A stretch of 15,530 nt of DNA. It comes from Saprospiraceae bacterium. Its GTDB lineage: Bacteria > Bacteroidota > Bacteroidia > Chitinophagales > Saprospiraceae. The DNA lies in assembly GCA_007128085.1 (NCBI GenBank), contig SKYC01000392.1, positions 1-15,530 of the forward strand, read 5' to 3'. A program made the position numbers and the translations under genes. Below, piece after piece: positions 1-6,015 of this stretch (positions within the stretch are counted from its first letter, which is position 1; each line of letters begins with the position of its first letter). A model generated the notes under the pieces. That model made no database searches. It saw only the letters and a list, made by a program, of their open reading frames with translations, and had not been told where the DNA came from.

Positions 1-182
1 AATCACACCAACTAAACATATACTGAGTACATGACAAAATAAATTTATTAGGCTATTGAATAACAAATGGCAATGTATGGAGTAAAGGAGACTGAGGTGA
101 TAAGGTTAAGATGCCGCCACTCTGTGGCTTCTTTTGCATTCAGGTTGAGGTATTATTAATCCCTGAAATCCTCAGGTTTTCA
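1..182. repeat. Diverged intergenic module, copy A
   Basis: Bases 1-63 match 563-630 almost base for base; the differences are two substitutions and a 5-bp insertion (GTATT) in copy B. Bases 135-182 match 688-735, both 48 bp, starting TGCATTCAGGTTGAGGTA and ending CTCAGGTTTTCA. The middle (64-134) is not alignable by eye. The order and orientation of the two conserved blocks are the same in both copies, so this is one module with conserved ends. The copy begins at the window edge and may extend left. Function unknown. Confidence 0.85.
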
Positions 183-236
183 CCTTTATTTTCAGTGATA
201 CTAAAAGTAATTTGGATTTTGATTGTCGAAAACCTT

Positions 237-326
237 GCCCCATCCCTAAAGGGTGGGTTTTCTCCACTTAAGTTTAATAAAAAATCAATAAAACTGCGGG
301 CTGACTCCCCTTTAGGGGACGGGGGC
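237..326. repeat. Inverted repeat with CCCTTTAGGG arms
   Basis: The left arm 237-253 (GCCCCATCCCTAAAGGG) is the near reverse complement of the right arm 308-326 (CCCTTTAGGGGACGGGGGC), with about 54 bp between them. Each arm is itself partly palindromic around CCTTTAGG. Sequences of this look are frequent as dispersed intergenic repeats in Bacteroidota (recalled, not searched). Confidence 0.65.
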
Positions 327-409
327 GAGCGTGGGCAAAATACAATTAAACCAAGGTGCTATGTGCCTCACAAATCCCCTCCTGGACAGATCTGTTGCTT
401 CCTACATTT

Positions 410-424
410 AGTCCCGCTGGGACT
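410..424. repeat. Perfect small hairpin AGTCCC-GCT-GGGACT
   Basis: A 6-bp perfect stem with a 3-nt loop inside the gene-free repeat region. No T-run follows on either strand, so it is not a canonical terminator. It probably belongs to the mosaic of palindromic repeats between the two module copies. Confidence 0.6.
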
Positions 425-450
425 CCTGCCTTATTGCTTCCTATTGCTGC

Positions 451-481
451 CTTCGAGAGCCCTTCGGCAGTCTCAGGGACC
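451..481 (-). repeat. REP-like palindromic element (first of a pair)
   Basis: Read on the minus strand this gives GGTCCCTGAGACTGCCGAAG followed by GGCTCTCGAAG. It resembles the widespread REP-type palindrome GGTnnnTGAGnnTnnCGAAnnnACC. The outer 11 bases (451-461, CTTCGAGAGCC) are the exact reverse complement of 532-542 in the second element, so the two form an inverted pair about 70 bp apart, an arrangement like that of BIMEs. Such elements are moved by RAYT (Y1 HUH) transposases. None is encoded in the window. Confidence 0.65.
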
Positions 482-520
482 ACCTCAGGCAGCGGATAGT
501 TGAGATTGGGTAAGGGATTT

Positions 521-548
521 CCGGTGGCTGAGGCTCTCGAAGCCCCGG
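521..548 (+). repeat. REP-like palindromic element (second of a pair)
   Basis: The element begins CCGGTGGCTGAG and ends CTCTCGAAGCCCCGG, forming an imperfect stem with a short loop. It is in the opposite orientation to the element at 451-481, with which it shares an exact 11-bp inverted match (532-542). Spacing and symmetry fit a REP doublet. No role is shown by the sequence; known roles of REPs include transcript-end stabilisation and serving as transposition targets. Confidence 0.65.
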
Positions 549-562
549 AAATTTATCCCCAT

Positions 563-735
563 AATGACACCAACTAAACATATACTGAATACATGACAAA
601 ATAAATTTATTGTATTAGGCTATTGAATAATATAGGTTGGATTAAACCGTCAAATCATCAAGCAATAGGACCGGTATCTTTTTAAACTGCATTCAGGTTG
701 AGGTAAAATTAAATCTCAAAATACTCAGGTTTTCA
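563..735. repeat. Diverged intergenic module, copy B
   Basis: This is the second copy of the module seen at 1-182, in the same orientation about 560 bp away. The conserved blocks are 563-630 and 688-735; the middle 631-687 is shorter than in copy A (57 versus 71 bp) and different in sequence. It lies 86 bp downstream of the acr3 stop codon, counted in the direction of acr3 transcription. It could be a duplicated 3'-flanking sequence, a non-autonomous mobile element, or the flanks of something inserted between the copies. Confidence 0.85.
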
Positions 736-821
736 AGTACTTATGATCTTTTCTTTACCACATCCCAATTTGTCAAAGGAGTTTCCATTAACTGTCATGT
801 GCCTAATTCGAAAAAAGAAAA

Positions 822-1853
822 TCAATACCTCCACCGATTCGCCAGTGCGACCAAACTGAGCATGATGGGTACTTCCACCAAAACGCCCACTACGGTCACT
901 AGTGCGGCGGGACTGTGTAGTCCGAAAAGGGCAATGGCGACCGCTACGGCCAACTCAAAGAAGTTACTGGTGCCGATCATGGCTGCCGGAGAACAGATAT
1001 TGTGTGGTAGTTTCAATCTCCGACCGGCAAACCACGCGAGGAAAAAGATAAAATAAGACTGAATGCTCAAGGGGATGGCAATCAAAAGTATGATATAGGG
1101 ATTGTTCAAAATGTTTTCGCCCTGAAAGGCAAATAACAACAGCAGAGTCATCAATAGTGCAATAATACTCACCGGTTTGAAATTGGGTAAAAATTCAGTC
1201 TTGAACCACTCCTCTCCCTTCCTTTTAATGAAATAATTATTGGTGGCCACTCCTGCTACCAGTGGTACCACCACAAAGATGAGTACGGAAGCCACCAGGG
1301 TGTCATACGGTACAGTGATGTCCGTAATGCCCAGGAGCAATCCGACCAATGGAACAAAGGCCACCAGTATGATCAGGTCGTTGACCGTAACCTGTACCAG
1401 AGTGTAATTGGGATCGCCGTCTGTGAGGTAAGACCACACAAAAACCATGGCGGTACAGGGTGCTACGCCCAGTAAAATGGCACCCGCGATGTATTCTCCG
1501 GCCTGATCGGGATCGATCCAGGCCGAATACAAATGCTCAAAAAATATCCAGGCGAAAAAGGCCATGGTAAAGGGTTTGATCAACCAGTTGATGACCAAGG
1601 TAAGGATCAAACCCTTTGGGGCTTTGCCCACATTTTTTAGACTGCTGAAATCCACCTGCAACATCATGGGGTAAATCATCAGCCAGATGAGAATGGCAAT
1701 GGGGATATTGACATTGTACACCTCCATGTCGGCCATTACTTGCATGCTTTCTCCTGCCGTGGTGCCAATCAGTATTCCTACACCTATACATAGGGCCACC
1801 CAAAGGGATAAATAGCGTTCAAAAAAAGGAATTTGTTTCTTCGTACTGTTCAT
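822..1853 (-). CDS. acr3: Arsenite efflux transporter, ACR3 family
   Basis: Inner-membrane carrier that exports arsenite, driven by the proton motive force in this family. The 343-residue product is strongly hydrophobic with about ten predicted membrane segments, the usual ACR3 length. The family signature is clear at residues 129-160: GVAPCTAMVFVW followed by SYLTDGDPNYTLVQVTVNDL. Cys133 sits in the conserved APCTAM motif, and Glu327 in VLVEVPIM matches the second residue known to be essential in characterised Acr3 proteins. Acr3 is distantly related to bile-acid/sodium symporters, but these motifs favour Acr3. It is the last gene of arsR-arsC-acr3, 93 bp after arsC; the start MNSTKKQ is the only sensible one before the first membrane segment. 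Specificity for As(III) versus Sb(III) cannot be read from the sequence. Confidence 0.95.
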   Translation of the reverse strand: MNSTKKQIPFFERYLSLWVALCIGVGILIGTTAGESMQVMADMEVYNVNIPIAILIWLMIYPMMLQVDFSSLKNVGKAPKGLILTLVINWLIKPFTMAFFAWIFFEHLYSAWIDPDQAGEYIAGAILLGVAPCTAMVFVWSYLTDGDPNYTLVQVTVNDLIILVAFVPLVGLLLGITDITVPYDTLVASVLIFVVVPLVAGVATNNYFIKRKGEEWFKTEFLPNFKPVSIIALLMTLLLLFAFQGENILNNPYIILLIAIPLSIQSYFIFFLAWFAGRRLKLPHNICSPAAMIGTSNFFELAVAVAIALFGLHSPAALVTVVGVLVEVPIMLSLVALANRWRY

Positions 1854-1946
1854 GGAATGTTATTTTTGACTGAATGAATAGATTGCATCGGGACAGAATC
1901 GGTAGGGACCGCATCATCCTCCCCGACCTCAAAGACCGACCTTTTT

Positions 1947-2579
1947 TTATGAACTCCTTTGAACCTGTTTAAAAACATAGAGCATTTCAGACGCGATTTG
2001 ATAACTGCGCTCCAGGTATTTTACCTCCTGCAAATCCGTGCCGTCATAGGCTTTTGGATCTTCAAAGGTCAGCGGAATTCTGATCTTGGCCCCGGGAATA
2101 AATGGACAGGCCTCATCGGCTTGGGAACAGGTCATCACGGCCGCAAATCCCGCTTTGGGATTAAAAGAGTGGTCGTGGGTTTTGGAAAAACCGATGACCG
2201 GATGTGCGTTGGGTGAAAATTTAATACTGTAAACCGGATTGGCTCCTTCGGAAAGAGGTTGAATTCGAAATCCGGAAGCCTTAAGGGCTACGACTGTGGC
2301 GGGGAAAAGCTCGGTGGCTTCGGTTCCCCCCGAATAACAGTAAATCCCGGGTACTCCGCAATAAAACGAGACAGCCTGAGCCCATACTTGCGCCAGATGA
2401 CTTCGACGGGAGTTGTGGGTGCAAATGAAATTCAGATAGATGGGCAGACCACCATCTGCTTTGTTTCGAATAAAGGCAATGAATTGGTGGAGGATTTCTT
2501 TCCTATCCTCGCTGCGGGGGGCTTTGCCCTCAAGCTTTTGCAGACGGGCCTCAATTTCGGTGTATAAATGGTCGTTCAT
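1947..2579 (-). CDS. arsC: Arsenate reductase, thioredoxin-coupled LMW-phosphatase type
   Basis: Cytoplasmic enzyme that reduces arsenate to arsenite for export by Acr3. Residues 53-60 (CTHNSRRS) form the CX5R(S/T) phosphate-binding loop of the low-molecular-weight tyrosine phosphatase fold. Two further cysteines, Cys151 and Cys158 (CSQADEAC), are seven residues apart, exactly as in Staphylococcus-type ArsC (Cys82/Cys89), where they relay electrons to thioredoxin. They are followed by a DP...GT segment (residues 174-181) like that of ArsC. These cysteines separate it from plain tyrosine phosphatases. At 210 residues it is longer than the ~130-residue classical enzyme because ~45 charged residues precede the core. 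It starts 9 bp after the arsR stop, so the two genes are surely co-transcribed. Confidence 0.92.
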   Translation of the reverse strand: MNDHLYTEIEARLQKLEGKAPRSEDRKEILHQFIAFIRNKADGGLPIYLNFICTHNSRRSHLAQVWAQAVSFYCGVPGIYCYSGGTEATELFPATVVALKASGFRIQPLSEGANPVYSIKFSPNAHPVIGFSKTHDHSFNPKAGFAAVMTCSQADEACPFIPGAKIRIPLTFEDPKAYDGTDLQEVKYLERSYQIASEMLYVFKQVQRSS

Positions 2580-2588
2580 GTCTAAATT

Positions 2589-2924
2589 TTAGCAATTTCC
2601 CCGGCATATGGGATCACTGTAGCCTTCAAAAAGTTGATTAAAAACGCCCTTGATTTCCATCCATTTTGCGGGGTTGATACAGTAGTTCACCGAAACTCCC
2701 TCTACGGTGCCCTGTATGATGCCAATGCTTTTCATTTCTTTCAAGTGTTGGCTGATGGTGGCCTGAGCCAGGCCGAGTTCATCCACCAGGTGACTGTTGC
2801 AGCAACTGTTGGTTTCCAGTAAGTACTGAAGGATGGCTATGCGCGCCGGATGTGCCAGAACTCTGGCGTAAGAGGCAATTTGGTTTTGTTCTTGAGTGAA
2901 GAGCTCTATTCTTGTGACTCCCAT
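2589..2924 (-). CDS. arsR: ArsR-family metalloregulator, repressor of the ars operon
   Basis: Small dimeric winged-helix repressor, expected to leave DNA when it binds As(III). Residues 18-80 are a standard ArsR/SmtB domain: YARVLAHPARIAILQYLL, then the recognition region LGLAQATISQHLKEMKSIGII, then a short wing. Metal-site residues are atypical. Aligning on ISQHL, Cys41-Cys42 sit where plasmid R773 ArsR begins its CVCDLC motif, but the other two cysteines of that motif are replaced by Ser44 and Val47 or neighbours. More cysteines lie at 82, 107 and 111; the protein ends in PICRGNC. I infer that the inducer site uses Cys41/42 together with the C-terminal pair. It is the first gene of its operon and probably autoregulated through the dyad at 3032-3047. 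Confidence 0.93.
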   Translation of the reverse strand: MGVTRIELFTQEQNQIASYARVLAHPARIAILQYLLETNSCCNSHLVDELGLAQATISQHLKEMKSIGIIQGTVEGVSVNYCINPAKWMEIKGVFNQLFEGYSDPICRGNC

Positions 2925-3031
2925 AGGCTTTAGATTGAATGGAATGAAATTTTATTTAAGTCCACTGACTTATTCCCCCAAGCTGATGGGGTATTGCGGA
3001 TCGGGTCGTTTTCATGACCTTTGTTTTTTAA

Positions 3032-3067
3032 ATTGCAATATTACGATGAATTAAGATGATGACCAAA
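3032..3067 (-). promoter_or_regulatory. Probable ars promoter with overlapping operator dyad
   Basis: On the minus strand TTTG (3067-3064), a 20-nt spacer and TAATATTG (3043-3036) match the Bacteroidota TTTG-N19-21-TAnnTTTG promoter with one mismatch. Overlapping the second element is the imperfect 16-bp dyad ATCGTAATATTGCAAT (minus strand, 3047-3032; 12 of 16 positions symmetric), of the size and A/T-rich centre typical of ArsR/SmtB operators. Binding there would block RNA polymerase. The transcript would have a leader of about 105 nt before arsR, containing a weak CCCC/GGGG hairpin at 2976-2991. Confidence 0.55.
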
Positions 3068-3118
3068 AGTGTTGAGGACTTTTTGTTAATGGAAAGGGTA
3101 AAATTTTGATCACCCACT

Positions 3119-4027
3119 TCAATGTTTCCCACCTTTGAGTACGTGAAATAAGTGCAATAAATGGGGGAATACGGCATCCATGGATTCGGTGGCACCCTTT
3201 ACTGAACCTGGAAGAGCCAATACCACAGACTGGCCGCTTATTCCGGCCACTGACCGCGAGGCCATAGCGAAGGGGATGCGTTGTTGTCCATAGGCTCGGA
3301 TGGTTTCCTCTACACCCGGCAAGCGTTTTTCTATAAGGGGAGATATTGCTTCGGGAGTGTTGTCGCGGGGAGAAACCCCGGTGCCACCCGTGAAAATAAT
3401 GAGATCCACTTCCTCTGAAGTGGCCATTTTTAGCGTGTTTTGAATGGTGTCAGGATCGTCCGCCACCACCTTTAGTTCGGTTTGCGATAGTTGAAATGAT
3501 CGCAATTTATCCACCAGGGCTCTGCCGGAGTGATCCTTTTTTTCTCCTCTGGAAACCGAATCTGAACAGACCACTACCAGGGCGCGGACCCAATGGTATT
3601 TCCCCGGGTCAAAATCCCCCTTTCCACCGGTTTTTTTAAGCAACCGGATATCGCCAATTCGAATACCTTTGTCGAGGGGTTTGAGCATGTCGTAAATAGT
3701 GAGGGCCACTACAGAAGCAGCGTGCATAGCTTCTACTTCCACTCCGGTTTTATAAATGGTCTTTACCGCCACTTCAATTTCTATATTGAGTCCCGAAGTG
3801 CGGTATTCGATGCTGGTCGATTCAATGGGCAGCGGGTGGCAATCGGGTATCATATCACTCGTGCGTTTGGCTGCAAAAAGTCCGGCTGCGCGAGATATTT
3901 CAAAAACATCTCCTTTTGGGACTTTGCGATTTTTAAGAGCGTCCATGGCCTCCTGATTGCTCAGCTTTACCACCGCTCCGGCTACAGCTAAGCGCAGACT
4001 GTTTGATTTGTGCGTAATATCAACCAT
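3119..4027 (-). CDS. moaCB: Bifunctional MoaC/MoaB molybdenum cofactor biosynthesis protein
   Basis: A fusion of two Moco enzymes, 302 residues. Residues 1-~140 are MoaC, cyclic pyranopterin monophosphate synthase, which works with MoaA on GTP. The signatures KRTSDMIPDCHPLPI (54-68) and GVEVEAMHAAS...YDMLK (95-116) carry the expected active-site residues, including Lys54 and Asp113. Residues ~147-302 are MoaB/MogA, which adenylates molybdopterin before metal insertion: FTGGTGVSPRDNTPEA (212-227) and LPGS (272-275) are its nucleotide/pterin motifs. Both halves are near the length of the free proteins and keep their motifs, so both are probably active. A linker of only ~7 residues joins them. 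It is the last gene of the operon, 8 bp after moaE. The same fusion is, to my knowledge, recurrent in Bacteroidota and so not unique. Confidence 0.95.
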   Translation of the reverse strand: MVDITHKSNSLRLAVAGAVVKLSNQEAMDALKNRKVPKGDVFEISRAAGLFAAKRTSDMIPDCHPLPIESTSIEYRTSGLNIEIEVAVKTIYKTGVEVEAMHAASVVALTIYDMLKPLDKGIRIGDIRLLKKTGGKGDFDPGKYHWVRALVVVCSDSVSRGEKKDHSGRALVDKLRSFQLSQTELKVVADDPDTIQNTLKMATSEEVDLIIFTGGTGVSPRDNTPEAISPLIEKRLPGVEETIRAYGQQRIPFAMASRSVAGISGQSVVLALPGSVKGATESMDAVFPHLLHLFHVLKGGKH

Positions 4028-4035
4028 ATTGATAG

Positions 4036-4479
4036 TTATGTATTGACCTTCCAGTTTGTTTGATCATCGCTGAGAATTTCTTTACCCCAAATGGGCAGTT
4101 CGCTCTTTATTCGCTCCACCAATTCGTTACAAGCCTGGATAGCAGGGCTGCGGTGTTTGGAGGAGGTGAATACAAAAAGTGAAATCCCCCCCTTTTCCAC
4201 TTTGCCGAGGCTGTGGTAAATGTGCATACAATGAAGGTCGTATTTATTAAACGTTTCCTCTCTTATTTCATGGGCTTTTTCAAGGGCCATGTCGCGGTAG
4301 GTGGAATAATCTATGGCAACCACCTCTTTATTTCCCTCCTTTGGATCGGCTCTTATCTGGCCGAGGAAGATGCTGTGTCCACCAATTCCTGTTTTTCGAC
4401 TGTGATTGGCGATGGAGTTGCTGATAAAAACAGGCTCTATCGGGCCATCAACAAAAATATTCTTCAGTTTCTTTTCCAT
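4036..4479 (-). CDS. moaE: Molybdopterin synthase catalytic subunit MoaE
   Basis: Large subunit of molybdopterin synthase; it uses thiocarboxylated MoaD to place two sulfurs on cPMP. The 147-residue length and the motifs GHSIFLGQIRAD (34-45), HSLGKVEKGG (89-98), HRSPAIQACNELVERIK (109-125) and LPIWGKE (128-134) are typical of MoaE. Lys125 corresponds to E. coli Lys119, the key catalytic lysine. The position of E. coli Lys126 is Gly132 here, with Lys133 next to it; I recall PI(F/W)GKE in other Bacteroidota, so this may be a lineage feature and not a defect. The gene overlaps the end of moeB by 16 bp and ends 8 bp before moaCB, indicating tight translational coupling. Confidence 0.95.
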   Translation of the reverse strand: MEKKLKNIFVDGPIEPVFISNSIANHSRKTGIGGHSIFLGQIRADPKEGNKEVVAIDYSTYRDMALEKAHEIREETFNKYDLHCMHIYHSLGKVEKGGISLFVFTSSKHRSPAIQACNELVERIKSELPIWGKEILSDDQTNWKVNT

Positions 4480-5582
4480 TTTTCTGAGGCATTTATGGGT
4501 GAATCGCTTTGTGAAATACCGCCCTTGATGGAGTACAATTCACATCCCTTGAGTTGATCAGCCATCTTATTTGCAGCAAGAAGGCTTCTCTGTCCACTGC
4601 TGCAAAAGAACAAAATCCGCTTGTATTTTTCCAGTTTTCCCTGCTGTTTTTCAATATGGCTCATTGGAACAGAAAGGGAAGTGGGGTGATTCAACCTGGG
4701 TGTTTCCTGAGGTTCTCTTACATCGATCAATACAACTTTCTCAGGGTCATTTCTGAGCCAATTTCTCGCTACACTCCAACTGACTTCCATCCCGGTCTTG
4801 GGTTCGATTTGGTAATTCCAACTCCTTAGCTCCTCTAAATCGGAGGGCATTTTTGCTCTGCTGTCAGTTTTCGGCCGGATTTCCATCAGGTAATTTTCAT
4901 TGGAGTAGAGGTTTACGAAGAGGATGTTGTCGGCAAGTGAAATTCCTCTGTGGGTGATGATCTTTATTGCCTCAGAGGCCTGAAGGGTACCAATTACCCC
5001 CGGCAATACGCCGAGAACTCCGGTTTTGTTGCAGTCTGGAATGAGTCCGGCTGCGGGTGGCTCCGGGTAAAGGTCCCGGTAATGGCAAGAAGCCTGCCCT
5101 TTTTGGGATAGATTGAATACAGCAACCTGACCTTCGTCCTCGTATATGGCTCCCTGAATAAAAGGTTTACCCAAAAGAACACAGGTGTCGTTGATAAGGT
5201 ACCGAGTGGGAAAATTGTCTGAGCAATCGAGAATCAGGTCGTAATCACCCATGATCTCAGCTGCGTTTTCACTCGTCAGAAAAAAAGGAAGAGAGAGGTA
5301 TTCACTATCGCAGTATTGGTCTGTCAGATGTTTTGCTGCTACCTCCGCTTTGAGTTGGCCTTCATCCCCCCGGCCAAATAGTACTTGCCGATTGAGATTG
5401 GAAACCGATATTCGATCCCCGTCCAGGATGGCGATTTTTCCCACTCCGGATGCAGCCAGGTAAATCATTGCCGGACAGCCCAGGCCTCCCGCCCCCACGA
5501 CGAGTACTGCTGCATTTCGCAGTTTATTTTGTCCTTTTATGCCCAATCCACGGAGATTGGTTTGTCTTTCAAAACGATTCAT
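4464..5582 (-). CDS. moeB: MoeB-like MoaD adenylyltransferase with C-terminal rhodanese domain
   Basis: E1-like enzyme that activates the C-terminal glycine of MoaD by adenylation so that it can be thiocarboxylated. Residues 1-~240 are the ThiF/MoeB/HesA domain: ATP-binding GAGGLG (30-35), LDGD...SNLNRQ (53-66), DCSDNFPTRY (119-128, with the metal-binding Asp122), and Cys184 in the segment before GVLGVLPG. Residues ~265-372 are a rhodanese domain with active-site loop CSSGQRS (Cys327), a possible sulfur donor to MoaD. Oddly, the zinc-binding CxxC pairs of E. coli MoeB are missing: the first is HYRD (167-170), and no second pair exists after residue 230. Neighbours moaD and moaE favour MoeB over ThiF. 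It starts 10 bp after moaD. Confidence 0.93.
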   Translation of the reverse strand: MNRFERQTNLRGLGIKGQNKLRNAAVLVVGAGGLGCPAMIYLAASGVGKIAILDGDRISVSNLNRQVLFGRGDEGQLKAEVAAKHLTDQYCDSEYLSLPFFLTSENAAEIMGDYDLILDCSDNFPTRYLINDTCVLLGKPFIQGAIYEDEGQVAVFNLSQKGQASCHYRDLYPEPPAAGLIPDCNKTGVLGVLPGVIGTLQASEAIKIITHRGISLADNILFVNLYSNENYLMEIRPKTDSRAKMPSDLEELRSWNYQIEPKTGMEVSWSVARNWLRNDPEKVVLIDVREPQETPRLNHPTSLSVPMSHIEKQQGKLEKYKRILFFCSSGQRSLLAANKMADQLKGCELYSIKGGISQSDSPINASEKWKRN

Positions 5583-5592
5583 AAGGATGGTT

Positions 5593-5826
5593 TTATCCGC
5601 CGGAAAAAGGAGGCAAAAGCGCTACTTCGGAACCGGGACTAAGCGGCGCATTTTCCCGAATAATTTTTCTGTCCACCGCTATGGCAAAATCGAGATGGAC
5701 GAGTTGTGGATACTTTTCATGAAGGGCCTTTCGCAAATCGTCCAGATTTCCCGGAGGGTCCAATTCGAGTTCCCGGGCATTCATTTTATCAGCTATTGGG
5801 CCGAAAGCTTTTATTTTGATGGTCAT
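5593..5826 (-). CDS. moaD: Molybdopterin synthase sulfur carrier subunit MoaD
   Basis: Small ubiquitin-fold protein, 77 residues, that carries sulfur as a C-terminal thiocarboxylate. The diagnostic features are the C-terminal sequence ALLPPFSGG, ending exactly in Gly-Gly, and the beta-grasp pattern beginning MTIKIKAFGPIAD. MoeB, encoded 10 bp downstream, would adenylate the terminal glycine, and MoaE would bind it in the synthase heterotetramer. A 189-bp gap separates it from moeA upstream, so it could have its own promoter as well as read-through from moaA-moeA. Confidence 0.95.
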   Translation of the reverse strand: MTIKIKAFGPIADKMNARELELDPPGNLDDLRKALHEKYPQLVHLDFAIAVDRKIIRENAPLSPGSEVALLPPFSGG

Positions 5827-6015
5827 CTGTTGGCGTTTTGGTTAAATTCAAAGTTAAAAAAAAATCAATTTAATCGACTGTGCAATGGACTCCCAGACAA
5901 ACCCATCCATGGCAAATTTTAAAGTCCACTGTGTCCCACGGATGATAAAAATAATCCGGTCATTGGAAGGGGGAAATACAGGGCGGTTCAATTTTACACT
6001 TCACTTCCAATGATT
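5827..6015. other. moeA-moaD spacer with a long-arm inverted repeat
   Basis: This is the only large gap inside the Moco operon. CAATGGACT (5883-5891) and AGTCCACTG (5923-5931) are inverted repeats with one mismatch and a 31-nt loop, so the transcript could fold here. A run of nine A residues at 5856-5864 reads as U's on the minus-strand transcript ~19 nt past the stem. A 45-codon frame with no ATG at its 5' end (TTG at 5991, stop at 5854, minus strand) also spans the gap. I have no basis to call it a gene. Confidence 0.45.

Larger units (their letters stand above)
1..821. other. Gene-free repeat-rich intergenic region
   Basis: I see no credible gene here. A 130-codon open frame at 111-503 is made almost wholly of palindromic repeat sequence and I do not accept it as coding. 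The region contains two copies of a diverged module at its ends, a long-spaced inverted repeat, a small perfect hairpin and two REP-like elements, each listed separately. The last part (736-821) is plain A/T-rich sequence downstream of acr3. I found no convincing intrinsic terminator for the ars operon in it. Confidence 0.75.

Noticed and set aside
111..503. 130-codon plus-strand open frame in the left repeat region
   Set aside because: It is built from palindromic repeats and part of the duplicated module. Its composition is odd (Pro/Leu/Cys-rich, no domain pattern), and the same segment is non-coding in the second module copy.
1..735. CRISPR array or integron attC cassette array
   Set aside because: There are only two long repeats ~560 bp apart with no regular short spacers. 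No attC core-site pairs or cassette genes can be recognised, and there is no integrase or cas gene.
822..1853. Bile-acid/sodium symporter instead of arsenite exporter
   Set aside because: The Acr3-specific APCTAM cysteine, the conserved Glu in VEVPIM and the arsR-arsC context all favour Acr3.
1959..2567. Plus-strand open frames opposite arsC
   Set aside because: They are antisense shadows of a gene with clear catalytic motifs; none has a plausible domain.
3593..3991. 132-codon plus-strand frame opposite moaCB
   Set aside because: It is an antisense shadow; the minus-strand MoaC domain accounts for this stretch fully.
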